This document shows, in pieces, positions 21,095-33,579 of a stretch of 64,000 bases of DNA. This stretch comes from Saccharum officinarum (lineage: Eukaryota; Streptophyta; Magnoliopsida; Poales; Poaceae). The first letter of the stretch is position 1; each line of letters opens with the position of its first letter. Under the pieces are notes generated by a model. The model worked only from the letters and a program-made list of their open reading frames with translations. It did not search any database and was not told the origin of the DNA. Made by a program: the position numbers and the translations under genes. The stretch covers positions 11,265,381 to 11,329,380 of the forward strand of contig CM036221.1 in NCBI GenBank assembly GCA_020631735.1. Direction: 5' to 3'.

Positions 21095-23300
21095 ATGCCG
21101 GGTGGAAGGCAGGACCGTCGGGGGGTCAACTCCCTCTACATGAGGGAGCGCTCACCACCCCACGCTGAGGAGGACCCCTTGCCGGAGCTGGCGACGAGGA
21201 GGGCGAGGAGCGGCCGCCCCCGCGGCCGTCCAAGGACGAGGGTGCAGCCGGCTCCCACCTCGTCGGTGGACGAGGACGACCAGGCGGTGGACCTCCACAC
21301 AGGAGGGGGTGGCACTTCCTCTGACTCGTCGGACCACGGGGAGGCGACAGCCGGGGGTTCCACTTCCACTTCCTTTGGCTCTACCTCGTCAGGAGTCTAC
21401 TTGCGCGGGCCCTCGCAGCTCCTGGCGCGGCTGATCCCACTTCACCGCGCGCCAAGTGATTCAACCTAGGGGCCATAAGTAAGTATTATTTCACTACTAT
21501 TTCATATGACATGTTGAAAATCAAACTAGAAACTAACAATTCTTCTTAATGACTCTTGCAACAACTGGGAAGTTGTGTCCGGAACAGGCTGGCACATCAA
21601 TGGCACCCTGGGCCTTCTGATTCGACAGCACTACCCTGGCATGGTCACCTACGCCGGGGTGACTTCACCGCCATAGACGTGGGACCACTTCTACGCCACC
21701 GAGGACAGCGAGTTCGGCACTGTTGCGACGCGGATCAAGGCCGAGTTCTGGGTGAGTCTTCATCGCACTAAATTGGTCAATACTACGCATTCATTGGTCG
21801 TTCTTGAAATAATGAAACGATACATGATGTCTGTATGCAGGACTTCTTCAGGTGCGACGAAGGGTTTGAGGAACGGGCGGCATGAGTGCAGGACAAGGTC
21901 TGTGGTCCTGACTCTCGGACCTGTACCATGAGACACGGCTCTAGTGCATCATCAACTACAGCACCGATGTCCTTGGTCAGGTGGTGAGGAAGCCCGATGC
22001 AAGGACTAGGATGCTCACTAGGGAGCAGTACCTCTCGGTAAGTACAAAACATTAATACTGACTCCTTCCATGAAGAATAGGTAGGCTTCATTTCATCTTC
22101 TGACATATCAATAACTTGATGTCATGCAGCAATGTCCTGATTGGCGCGCCAAGCACCGCCTCTGCTGGGAGGCCATTGTGGACAGGTGGCTCTCGGAGGA
22201 GTGGGCGGTGAAGCACAACATCCGTTGGGACTGCCGCCTGCAAATGGGTGGGGCGCCACACCACCAAGGCAACCGGAGCCTCAGCGCGTACGCCCAGATA
22301 TGGGTAATCTTCTTTGTGTTTTCATCTTCATTTATTTATTGTAACCCTCAATTCTCATTACTTGTAATCATCTTTGTGTTTTCCTCGCAGTCCCAGGCGC
22401 ACCAAGGCCAGGAATGCAACGAGTTCATGGCGTACGCCCTGGCACACAAGGGCAAGGCGACAGCCCCGGAAGTCACCTACAACCCAATGGACGGGCCCGA
22501 GCCATACACCAACGTGAGCATCCACAGCAAGCTTAGCGAGTACACCTCGATGGCCCGCCAGCGCCATGGGGAGGACTTCGATCCAACCACCTAGCCCTAG
22601 ACACAAACCTCCTGATGAGGCTGGGAGGAGGGAAGCAGCACGTCCGGTACTGGATGGCAGATAGCATAGTCGACTGCGCCTCTGTTCCCAACCTCGTTGA
22701 GATTCGAGCAACGAGCACGAGCTCCTCCCTCCCCATACGATCTAGGCAGCAGAGCTCACAGCAGCAAATGGCAGAACTCCAGGTTAGTACTGTTTTATTT
22801 GTCGTTCATTGCTTTTACACATCTACCTTGCATTTGCATTGTTTAAACATTGCGGGTGGAATGTTGTAGGCCGACTTGCAAAGGTTGGAGGCCCAGCAAG
22901 TGGCCCAGGCGGAGGCCCATCGGCTGGAGATGGAGGCTGTACAAGCCCAGAGGGCGGCCGAGGCGCAGAGGATGCAGGACATGTTTAACTTCATAGCGAG
23001 CCTTCAAGCCTTGCTAGGTGTGGTCGTGCCCCAATCGCTGCTCGCTCCAGTTGTGGCTCCTCCTTGTCCTGTAGAGACTCCGGTGAGTATATATGGTTGT
23101 TTATTCCTTTAGCTTGTGCGGCCCTCCTGCAAATACTCATGAATTCGCTTCTCTTTTGTGCAGCCACAGTCGGTGGGTTCAAACCCAACTCCTCAAAGTG
23201 GCCCTTCTCCATAGGCCGGGTGGCCAAGTGGCCCTCCTCAATGTGGCAGTTCACACTCCGGGTGGGGAGGGTGGCAGTAGTTACCGTTTATTTGTTTCTT
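21095..23300 (+). pseudogene. CACTA TNP1-like (Transposase_24-type) gene, decayed
   Basis: Exons can be followed by GT/AG borders. Exon 1 from ATG 21095 is acidic and Ser-rich, preceded by a TTGCAG acceptor. Exon 2 (about 21550-21752) encodes NWEVVSGTGWHINGTLGL, IRQHYPGMVTYAG and TWDHFYATEDSEFGTVATRI. Exon 3 (21841-22038) encodes DFFRCDEGFEERAA and YSTDVLGQVVRKPDARTRML. Exon 4 (22129-22303) encodes CPDWRAKHRLCWEAIVDRW, SEEWAVKHNIRW and HHQGNRSLSAYAQIW. Exon 5 (22391-22786) encodes QECNEFMAYALAHKGKA. Exon 6 (22870-23082) encodes a coiled-coil-like LQRLEAQQVAQAEAHRLEM. This is the plant En/Spm TNP1-type order. Stops lie in exons 1, 2, 3 and 5 (e.g. 22592-22594), so it is inactive. Confidence 0.75.
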
Positions 23301-23344
23301 TTTATGTTGCATGGACTTGTGTTAGACTTAGCCTTATGTTGGAC

Positions 23345-23448
<104 letters not shown>

Positions 23449-23671
23449 GGATATTGTCATGGATGATGCGAATGTATGTGATGCATTATGGACGATGGAT
23501 TTGTATGTGATGTATTATGGATGGTGGATGTGTATGTGATGGGTTATGGATGTGTATGTGATGGAATATGGATGTGTATGTGATATATCGTGTGTTGTGT
23601 GTTGATATATATGTGATTTCTTTGTTTGTGCTGATGGAAAGCAAAAAGACAAAAAAATAGCATTTCCCCCT

Positions 23672-24059
23672 CTTTGCCGAGTGCGACACTCGGCAAAGAG
23701 GGCTTTGCCGAGTGCCATGACCATGGCACTCGGCAAAGCTGGATAACCAATTTCCCAGCTTTGCCGAGTGCCAGAGCCCTGCCACTCGGCAAAGAAATTT
23801 CAAAAAAAAATTCTTTGTTGAGTGCAAGACTACGGTACTAGGCAAAGAAATTTTTTTTAAAAAAGAAAGAATTCTTTGCCGAGTGCCACCGACGTGGCAC
23901 TCGGCAAAGGCTTTGCCGAGTTCCTGATATTTGGCACTCGGCAAAGAAACCTTTGCCGACAGGTTCTTTACCGAGTGCTCTTCGCCGAGTGCGGCACTCG
24001 ACAAAGCCTTTGTCGAGTGCAATAGGTGCTTTGCCGAGTGCCCAAGCACTCGGCAAAGA
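23672..24059. repeat. CACTA 3' subterminal array
   Basis: More than a dozen CTTTGCCGAGTGC / GCACTCGGCAAAG units in both orientations. Units here read GAGTGC where the 5' array mostly has GAGAGC/GAGGGC, so the two arrays have diverged separately. Confidence 0.85.
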
Positions 24060-24321
24060 GCCCGTCTGTAGTAGTCACAACTCAGCTCAAATGATCCCAC
24101 AGGTGCCACATAACTAGGATGACGCCATGAAGGGATATATCCCTACGACATTTTTATCAAACCATTGGAGATGTGAATCAAGGGACTGGAGAAAAAATTC
24201 AGAGGCCACTTAACCAAAACGTCATCACTAGATCATCCAAAATTTTTGCTCATGCATCTCCTCTTTAAAAAGCTACATATCAAGCACATACCTGCTCCCT
24301 CCCATTCTTCTATACACATGG

Positions 24322-24740
24322 AGGTACTTTGTCCTCATCCTCCCTCTCTCTCTCATTGTCATCTCCTAGCTCTTTCCCTCTGATTTGACCATGTGAGCTG
24401 GTCCTGGACCTCATCGTTGGTGGTGGTGTAAGGATCATGTGCCCTTTACATGATCATGCTTAGTTTAGGTTCTTTAGAGTTAGACAGATGATAATACAAG
24501 CACTAGAAAAACTCTCTCCTCATCCTCTCTCTCCCTCTGTCGTCATCTCCAAGAGTTCCACTCCTCTGATTGGCTATGTCAGCTGCACCTTGACATCAAC
24601 AATGCTGGTGTAAGGATCATGTGCCCTTTACACATGATCATGCTTAGTTTAGGTTCTTTAGATTTAGACAAAGGATAACACAAGAAATAGAAACACTCTC
24701 TCCTCATCTTCTCTCTCATTGTCGTCCTCTCTCGATGGCA
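24322..24740. repeat. 182-bp tandem direct repeat
   Basis: GTGTAAGGATCATGTGCCC...TTAGTTTAGGTTCTTTAGA occurs at 24426 and 24608 (period 182). The CTCTCTCCTCATC...TCTCTC segment before it is present three times. Non-coding, C/T-rich. Confidence 0.75.
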
Positions 24741-25532
24741 CTTGGGAAGTGGCCTGTCATAGGTGGACGATGGCCTCGAGCCGTGGATGCCCCAAGGATG
24801 ACAACCAACAATGTGGCCCGACACATGCAGAGAACTACCATGGACGGGGCGCGTGCGGGTAGACAATGGTCGTGTGTGGGATGCGTGTAGGTGGACAACG
24901 ACCGCAAGCTCTCGGATGCCTCTAGGATGACAACCACGCTGGCGAGGCACATGGCGGCGAGGGCACAAATGAAAATGGTAAAAGCTTCAATTAAGCCCAA
25001 ATATGAGAAGCACGATTACACTCTCCTAATGAAGGCCCAATCACTTAAAACAATCCAGCCCAATAACCACAGTATAGGTCGTTTAATTTGGAAGAGAAAT
25101 CTTAGAGATAGAAGTGGGACAGGAAAAATCAAAATAAAGTACTCCTTCAATTCCAATTTATAGGTCGTTTTAGTATTTCTGGATACATAACTTTTATAAT
25201 GTATTTGGACATATCATATATCTGGATGCATAACAGAAGCTATGTACCTAGAAAAGCCAAAATGACCTATAATTTGATTACTAGATCGAGTGGAAATATA
25301 TATCTCTAAAAGCTTTCAAAATTTGAATAGTTTCATCGGCTCTAGTAAAAAATAGAAAATACCTTTTTTCTTTAAAGAAAAGAGAGAAGAACGGCAGGAA
25401 AATGGGCCCATTAAAGTTTGGCCCATTACAATTTACTCTCGGCTTCCTCTTCTCTCCTTTAAAACAAAGAAATGCCCTCCCCAGCCTCATCTCATCGGTA
25501 GGCATTGTATAAGGAACCGTCAAAATAGAAAC
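24741..25532. other. Intergenic with a truncated Stowaway-like fragment
   Basis: 25138-25275 resembles a grass Stowaway MITE without its terminal repeats: ATTTATAGGTCGTTTTAGT at the left and its rough inverse AAAATGACCTATAATTTG at the right. No gene. Confidence 0.4.
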
Positions 25533-26260
25533 TGTTGGATTTAATTGGGTTTGTCCAATTTTTATTCAGCAATTAAATAATTGAAATTCCAAGATCAAAG
25601 TTAATGCTAGGTGTAATTAGTTGGATCCTTCGTGTGGTGTAACTTACGGTTTGACGAGGGTTAAGTGCATGATGACCATTATGTGTTGGTGAATCATGAT
25701 TTAGTGGTCCATGGTGTCAAAGTGGTTTCTGTTACTAGTAATAGACAATTCAACTCTCGGTTTCATAAGTTACTTGTAACGGACAATGACATGATGGCTG
25801 CTAACTCTTCATGCACCTAGCTCTTTAGCTTCATCTTCTTGTGTCGCTCCATAAAAGGGGCACTCTTTCTCTTATTCGTGAGCGAGAAGAGAGAAGAGAA
25901 CACATAGTCAAAACACCACAACACTGCTGTTGTGCTACTCTCTATCATCCCCATCCCGGTTCCTGCACGCATGGGAATAGGGAGAGCAGGCATCTGAAAT
26001 CGGCGCCATTCGTGAGTTCATCTGCTCGGGTAAAGACCGGTAATCAGGTTTTTGGGAGCGTCTTCCACGTGATTGCTCGATCGATCCGCAACTTACTCTA
26101 CTTCCCGGTGACAGCGGCTTGCGTGGTGATCAGCACTGCAACTCATCTGCACGGCATCAAGCACGATGACTACATCAACAACCACTATGTCAACTAGTGT
26201 CAGCTCTGGTGCCACTGGGTATGCTACTCCAACCTATCCTATGACTTCTGTGATTAAAAT
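25533..26260 (+). mobile_element. Possible LTR-retroelement 5' end (LTR plus gag start)
   Basis: Starts TGTTGGATTTAATTGGG, LTR-like, and contains a TATA-like CATAAAAGGGGC near 25850. An ATG at 26187 opens a Ser/Thr-rich frame (MSTSVSSGATGYATPTYPM) reminiscent of copia gag starts. No primer binding site, second LTR or longer gag is seen, so this is weakly supported. Confidence 0.3.
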
Positions 26261-29200
26261 CATGATTATTAGTATCATCTACATGCTCGTATGACTTAGA
26301 TCATACGTGCACATATATGAGGCCACAATCTTGTTCTTAATCTTTTTTTGGATTAAATTAATACTGAAATTGCCTTAATTTCTAATAGCAACAGCCTCAG
26401 CCTCCATCCGTCATCGTCTCCCTCGTCTCCATCCCCTTCGTCCCAAGCAACACCACTGCAGCCTGACATAACCTGCACGAGAAGTAGAGCAGCACTGTAT
26501 CAGTGGCCACATTGATTGATCGAGACATCGAGTGCTCTCATCCTAAACCACTAATGTCTTCTTCTTCATCACTTGTTGCTTTCCCATTCCAAGCCACTGC
26601 CACCATGGCCCATTGCCTATTCTTCCTCCTGGCTCCCTCCGAACCTCTCCCCTCCCCTCCACCTCCGAGGTCGTTGGGGGACTTCGGTGAGAAGCAAAGT
26701 ACTGCACAACCCATTCTTGCTCATCCTCCATGACATGAAGCTCCAAACAAATCTAGAACCCCCTGACCATTTAGATCAACACCTTATAGTTCATAGCACA
26801 AGAATTTCTATCACATTCACTCTTGTTAAAATAAGTGGCTATTACTAAGCATGTTTCAAACTTCACACATATCCTGTATTTTTGTTATCGTTCATTGTTA
26901 GTGTTATAATTGGAGTTATTTCATTTTATTCAGAATTGGATTGTTTGAGTTAGCTGAGAAATCGGTGCCTCGAAGTCAACTCTTTGTTCACTTATATTGA
27001 CTTGGTACAAGGTACTCACACTTGTTTATGTGGTGAATACACTACCACTCTCTCCTCTTCAATCCACAATGGATTGTCACTACATGTTTCTACTTTGCCT
27101 TATCATGTCGGTTTCACATTTATGGTGGGTGAAGACTACCCCTATTTATAGTGTTACATGATCTATAGGATTATGTCATGTGACACATTCCAAACACTTC
27201 TATCAAAATATCTATACTCAAAAAAATTCCCACACCTTGCTACAATCTTATCATTATACATGGCAAGATCTAGACTTAAAGTCTATAGACCCAGCCTTTT
27301 AGAACTTTCTAGTCTCTTTTTTCTTTGCCATGAAATTACCTCTAGAATCTCATATGAAAAATATCTTCTCTCTTCGATCTCTAAATTCTTCCAAGTATGC
27401 ATTGCTATTTTCAACAAAATTTTTCATTGAAAGCATCAGTATTTTAGTTTTTCTTGCAAAAGTAGGTGCATAGGATGGTATATAAGATGCTAGGTTTTTA
27501 GCAACCCCAATATATCAAGCAAGTAAGCTAGCTTAAGATTGTTCTATGTGCAAACATTAAAATAAAAAGGATGCATTAGCGGTTTTAACACTAACACTGC
27601 TAGAAAGATCATGTGTATATATTACAGTACATTTATTGAAAATAGGTTCCATCTTTTAAAAGCATACAACTGAAAATCAAAGTCAAATACTTCAAATAGT
27701 TGACATAAATCAAACTACACAACTAATAGTAATAGGACACTCCATCAGGGCTAGACATAAGCAGTAGTTGATGGTTGTGGTTTCTAGCCTGCACATATCA
27801 CTAGAATCACACAATGATATAGTTTAATAAATGGAACAACACACATATATAGATAGAACATTTAGAGCTAGAAGAAAAAACACCAACTTGGCTTCAGTGG
27901 ATTTTAAGAGATCATTCTAGTTGGTCTCAAAATGACATTTACAAACTAGTAAAGTCTTATACAGTTTGTTTTTCAAAAACATAATCACTGCAACATATTG
28001 AATCAGCAATTCAAAAGTAGTTCGCTTGTACCATCGCGAACCAAAGAGGCGCACCTTTCATCATCATTAGTGCCACCAAGAAACCAAAGAGGCGCACCCA
28101 ATGCTCATGTATTGACGACATTGCTCTATGTATTGACACCATATACGCTTTGAAACCACGACTACGAAAGCACAAGTTTTTATTTCTTCACCCCATTCTT
28201 CTGCTTTAACACTGTGACAAACTTTAAGCTACCCGAAAATGAATCCTTTTGCGAGGAAGAATCATAGCGCTAGGAGTGTTGGCGATGAGGGCTCTAGTGA
28301 CAACGGCTCACCTAGGAGTCCATGGATGGCAGACTACAAGCAACGGTACTGTGACGGGACGAGGAGGTGGAGGAGCCCGACAATGATGAGGAGGAGGAAG
28401 AGGAGGAGGCCAACAATTAGGCTCCAACAAAGAGGCAAAAGATCGCAGTGGGATCCTAGCTTTGGTAGCGATGATCTAGATTGTATTAGATTAATTTCAT
28501 TTAGTTCCAATCTATGTAATGATTGTAAAGTTTACCAAGAAATATATATGTATCATTAGTTTCATATTAAGTGTCTTATAATCAATTAGAATTGTTTGTA
28601 TCTCTTGTTTGAGAGTGTGTAGTCTAGTTGTTTAATCACTAACAATGACCTTATCATACTATGAAGTTGCTGACAGCATTCACCACTTCATACGGATGTT
28701 GTTACTCATATTATCGGTCATTCGTGCTTCCTCTCGAGCAATCTCGGCCATCCGTGATTGACTGTTCTTACCTTTGCATTATATTCCAATTCCTTTAAGT
28801 GCTTGGGACCAGAATTAAACACTTAGTGCTTTAGATTCAGAGAACAAGCGTTCCTATTTTGGTAAACTCATATTTGTTCGTATTAGGTAATTCTTTATTT
28901 AAAAAAGATGTCTTACCATGGAAGGAACGTTTTCCATGCGACCAACCTTGCCATTTAGCAACTAGGGGTCATACCAGGGCCCTAGCAATTTTGTTTGTTA
29001 CTTGGGGTCATAGCCAAGAGCGAGGGTTGATTATTGCAGAGGCTATTCGTGCCCTTCTCATGCCACAAAGTTTTACCAGAATCATTGAAAATCCTATCTA
29101 GTGTCGACGTGGATGGAGATTGTGTCATTTTCACTCTAGTTGTTTGGCCCGCATCATGCCATTGAGTACGTGAGCAATGTTCGATGCTATATTCCATGTT

Positions 29201-30197
29201 TCTACAATGTCTAGTCGTTGGATGTTTATGGAGTTATGTAATGGCATTATGCAACAATGCCTCTGTATGGACAAGTTAGTCATGCTTGAACTCTAAGTAA
29301 TGATCCATCTCTTATTTTTTGTTTGTGCCTCATCAAACTCTTAGATTGTATATGATTGAATCCTGGATTCTAATCTATTGCGATGGAGGTGTATATGTTT
29401 ACTTTTGCAAAAATTGTCAACAATTGCCCTCTTGTGAGCCTGAGCCTGCTTGATAGTCGGTTTTGTCACCTAAGTATATTTCAGGATTGGGGGTGGGAAG
29501 GAAAGAGTGTGGGCTCAGGCTCCAAGCTATCTCAGAGTGTGGACGATTTCCATCCATAGTTGACAATGATGGAATCTATCATGCACACATCACCCTTGTC
29601 CACAACATCAGGGCATGGGCTTGCAAGGACCTGGTCTTCGAGCAGAGTAGGGTACAATGGGACTGGACCTGGTCCATAAGATTGAGTGCTGCTGCGGACT
29701 GAAGGCGACTTAGTGGATTTCTTGGAGTGATTACAACCCAGGTTGTCGCTACCATAGATGCAAAAGAGCATGGGTAACACAATTTATTTCCTGTTTAAAT
29801 TTGTTAGGTGTAGGGTATGGAAATGTTGAAAATAGCATGTTTTATAGTTTGCTATTTATGATTATTTGTTCTTTTTGTAGACCCCATTAGACTGCAGGTT
29901 CTATGCGTTGTTCGATCTTGAACATTGAGAATTTTTGAATAATTTGCTAAAAGATTTACATGACGGGATCTAGTATCATAAGCTGAACGTTGGCAGTCCT
30001 TATCGACCAAATCCGACCGCCAATTGAGACTCAAAACAGGAGAAATAAACAAACTTATGACACATATACCTTTAGTATTGACATAGTTCCACTCGTATTG
30101 GAGATTTACTATTTTACCGAGTATATACACAATTACGGTGGGATTATTGTCAAAAAGGCGCAAACCAAGAAGACTTAAATGCTGATCTACGCAAAGG
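26261..30197. other. Long gene-poor stretch
   Basis: About 3.9 kb, AT-rich, without a supported gene. A frame at 28239-28559 starts MNPFARKNHSARS; another frame there has an acidic run (DEEVEEPDNDEEEEEEE, about 28358-28410), which could be the tail of a decayed transposase, but no domain is visible. Frames at 28859-29101 and 29463-29702 are not recognisable. Confidence 0.4.
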
Positions 30198-31444
30198 TGT
30201 AGGGATATGGGGGATGCTACGCTAGCCGGAAAACAAAAATTTTCGACCCCATAAACCAGGTACTACTGCTAGTTTTAGATCACGGGATTACCACTAGACG
30301 TGCAGGTGCAGCGGAAGTGACTCGATGTAGTCGTACGCGTCGTAGCAGTGCCATGCAGTTGTGAGGTCGTCCGTTCGTTTGTCCCCTTCGTGCAGTTCGT
30401 CTTTGTGCTCCAAATGCAGCACCTCCGAGGTATTCACACGTACAGGGAGGAAGCGTTTCACCTTTGGACTGCTAGGTCCGCGAGGAATAGCAGGCGCAGG
30501 CATGGCATGGGCGGTGGCAGTTGCCAAATGGCGTCAATTAGCCCTGGCCGCGCCCACCTCTTGCTTATATAAGCGTCCTAATGAGCTCCCGAGTTGGAGG
30601 CCCATTAGTAACCCTAAGCCTTGTCTAATTTGGGTCCAACCCGAATCAGGCTTCTAGTCCCTTAAGCGCGTGACCCTATGGGTTCACGCACACATAGACA
30701 CAGCCCGAGTACTCCCACTCGACCGATAGTTGACAGCAGCCTCTAACAAGACGTGTCAACTCCTATGTATACGCAAAGATCATATCAGACGAACCGCCAC
30801 AAACCACATACATGTTATTCCCTTGCCTCACGATATTTGGTCGAACTCATAAGTTAACACTTAACTCTAGCACGGCCATGCATTTCTTGATCCAATCATT
30901 CGAGTGGTCCAGTGATATCTCTCTCATATGGAGAGTGGCAAATTCTTTCTTGATTGTCTATGTCTCATAGCATGTTTCTCGACAAACCCGAAAACCACCT
31001 TTATAACTACCTAGTTACGGAGTAGCGTTTGACAGTCCCTAAGTAGGTCATTTCACATCTTGAGTACATACGACAATCTCAGGTCTAAGGACACAATGTA
31101 CATGATGTGTAAAGAGATAATAAGAACATCTCACTTTGTGTCAGTCCAGTCCCATGTCATACATGTGCCTACATTATCAGTTCGACTTCTCTATGCTATG
31201 ACTTATGAAACATAGTCATCAACTAATACATGTGCTGATCTAATATTCATGTGTGTCCTTACACGAACTCCGATCAGGGACAACTTTAGAATAACCATAC
31301 AAGTAAAAGAGTTTACAAATAATTCACATAATCGCCAATCAATACAAGTTGTATTTAATGGATATTCAATGAACACATAATATATCATGGATACAGTCGC
31401 AATATCATCATCTCTATGATTACCTCTAGGGCATATTCCCAACA
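30198..31444 (-). mobile_element. Solo LTR of a Ty1/copia element
   Basis: Read on the minus strand it starts TGTTGGGAATATGCCCTAGA at 31444, the characteristic start of a grass copia LTR family. It ends ...GCATCCCCCATATCCCTACA at 30198, giving TG...CA ends and 1247 bp. The flanking pentamers are AAAGG (30193-30197) and GAAGG (31445-31449), a 4/5 match to a 5-bp target duplication. No internal retroelement sequence lies on either side. Confidence 0.7.
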
Positions 31445-32478
31445 GAAGGCCCATTCAAACTACCAAAACTGGACTAAGCACCAAAGTAGAGGAGGTCCAG
31501 GCCCAACCAGGAGCCCACCAAAGCAAGGCGGTGGCCAGCGGGGCTAGCCCTGGTGTGGCGCCCGCACCCCACCACCGCCTCTCGGGCCCACCTTGCTCTA
31601 GCGGTTGCATGGTGCCATTCAGAGGTGGTTTCTGCTAGTTTCCATGTTTAGTACACCCAGAACCGACCTCCACCATGTATAAAAGGAGGTGTAGAGCCCC
31701 CATTCAACACACACCACACTTGAGCTCTCTCTCTCCCTCCATACTTGTACTCTTTTACTATTTTTAGTAGTGTCTGGAGCAACGCAAGCTTCATTGGAGA
31801 GCTTGAACCTCTAGGGGGCAAACTTGGTATGAATAATATGAAGAGTTCCCATATGTCTTGTTCTCATTTTTTCAATATAGCTATGTTATGAAATTAGAGC
31901 AAAGTTCTTATGTTAGGCGAACTAGCCAACTAGGTGTCGCCACTAGACCAAAATGTCCTAAAATATGCATTTGAGTTAATATATTCGCAACACGTACCTC
32001 TAGTTTTGGTATTATCTTTTCCCTTGTCATTTCCTTTTGTTTCCATCTGTATTTAGTAATTTGCTTCAAAATCAACCAAACCAAATTAATTGGAATGGTA
32101 ACCCATTAACAAACTGATTAATTGAACAAACAACAACAACAACAACAAGCGCGTTTCAGAGCTGGGCCTTATGTGGCCAACCGTCGTGACCTGAATTCGC
32201 AGATAGAATCCAGTAGAACACCCCCTGTATGTATAAAATCCTCGGGCCATGCCAAAGCATTTGCAGCTGTTAGTACTAGCAGCAAAGCAGTTGGGTGACC
32301 AGATGCGGTGGTGCCCTGTTTAATTTAACTTTATCAAACATGGCACATTATTTTTCTCTTGCAACAAATCAGTGAACAATATTTTTCAGTCTGGATTTGC
32401 AGCTGGAGGTACTCTACCGGTCAGACATGCATTTCCGTTGCCGATGCAGGATATGGCATGCAGGGGGGCTGTTCTGTA
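31445..32478. other. Intergenic, probable retroelement debris
   Basis: A TATA-like TATAAAAGGAGGTGTAGAGC (31677-31696), followed by CT-rich sequence (31722-31742), resembles an LTR promoter region, but no LTR borders are found. (CAA)n run at 32130-32148. No gene. Confidence 0.35.
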
Positions 32479-32486
32479 CTTCTGTT

Positions 32487-32704
32487 TTTAGATGAAAACG
32501 GAACAGAGATATTCTGAATTGACCGCTTTCGTTTTCTATATTATGATACCGTTTTCTAACATGAAAAATTGTCAGTCTCAATTGGTTTCACAACCATTTT
32601 CAACCATTTTTTGTACTCTTTAATTGCTAAATGTAGAAATATCCCGAACCGACCGCTTTCGTTTTTCTATATTGTAATATCGTTTCCGACCGTTTTCGTC
32701 CTTA
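32487..32704. mobile_element. Small hAT-type MITE
   Basis: The 8-bp direct repeat CTTCTGTT flanks both sides (32479-32486 and 32705-32712). Ends are inverted with mismatches: left TTTAGATGAAAACGG, right complement TAAGGACGAAAACGG. Internally ACCGCTTTCGTTTT(C/T) occurs twice (32522, 32651). It is 218 bp and non-coding. Confidence 0.65.
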
Positions 32705-32712
32705 CTTCTGTT

Positions 32713-33289
32713 GACCGTTGCATCCTTGCAACTGCAAATCTCATGAACTGCAGCTCCGGCCGGCGCCTCCACTGCAGAATGCAGCATACGGCACACCGGC
32801 CGCCGTATGGCAGCTCCATCGGTCAATTCATGCACAGACAGCAGTCAGCGGCACGTTCCTCTGTCGGCCACGACCGCGACGGGCGCGCTGCCACCGTACC
32901 GTGCGCCGATTCAGATTCTCTGTAGTCGTTCACAAAAGTCACAGATGACTTTTAGGCATGGCCGATGCCATCCATACACGAACCAACGGCTGGTGGCCAT
33001 ACACGACATAGATCCATGCTCTAGGAGGCCGGATCCAGGAGCATGGACGCTGGCAGCCGGGGCGGCAGCTCCGACCCCGCAAATTCGTCACTGAGCAAGG
33101 ACACGAGCGAGAGGAAGGAGTGGAGGAGGGAGGAGAGAGAGGTCGTGGCCGGACACCTAGTTGAATGCCACCGCGGCGGCCAGGGAGAAGGCTGCCCTGG
33201 GGAGCTTTTGCAGCGGCTGCGGAGTCGCGGGAGCCGTGAGAGAGAGAGGGAGCATTGGGGCACCACCCAATGGAAAATTGTCCCCATTA
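32713..33289. other. Intergenic, no supported gene
   Basis: GC-richer sequence with overlapping frames of up to 118 codons on both strands and no recognisable domain. Confidence 0.35.
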
Positions 33290-33579
33290 GATTTGAACTC
33301 CCAAACTTAAGCCTTGTGCAAGCCTTCGTATCCCTACGTGGCAAGGTCACTTGTGACCAAGTGCATATTTTGATAGCTAAATGATTTTAAATGAGAAAGT
33401 AGTCAACTACAAAGTTATAAATATTTTTGAATCGTACAATCTTGGAAAAGTTTGTCTTCGCCCACTTTTGATTTGAAGAAGTTAAAAATTTACTATGTTG
33501 CACATATTTTAGAGGCGAGCTACGTCACCAACAGCCTCTAAAAATTGATCTATGAATATACGTGGTGTTTTCAGTAAAT

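Noticed and set aside
30294..30572. Short frames on both strands
   Set aside because: Inside the copia solo LTR.
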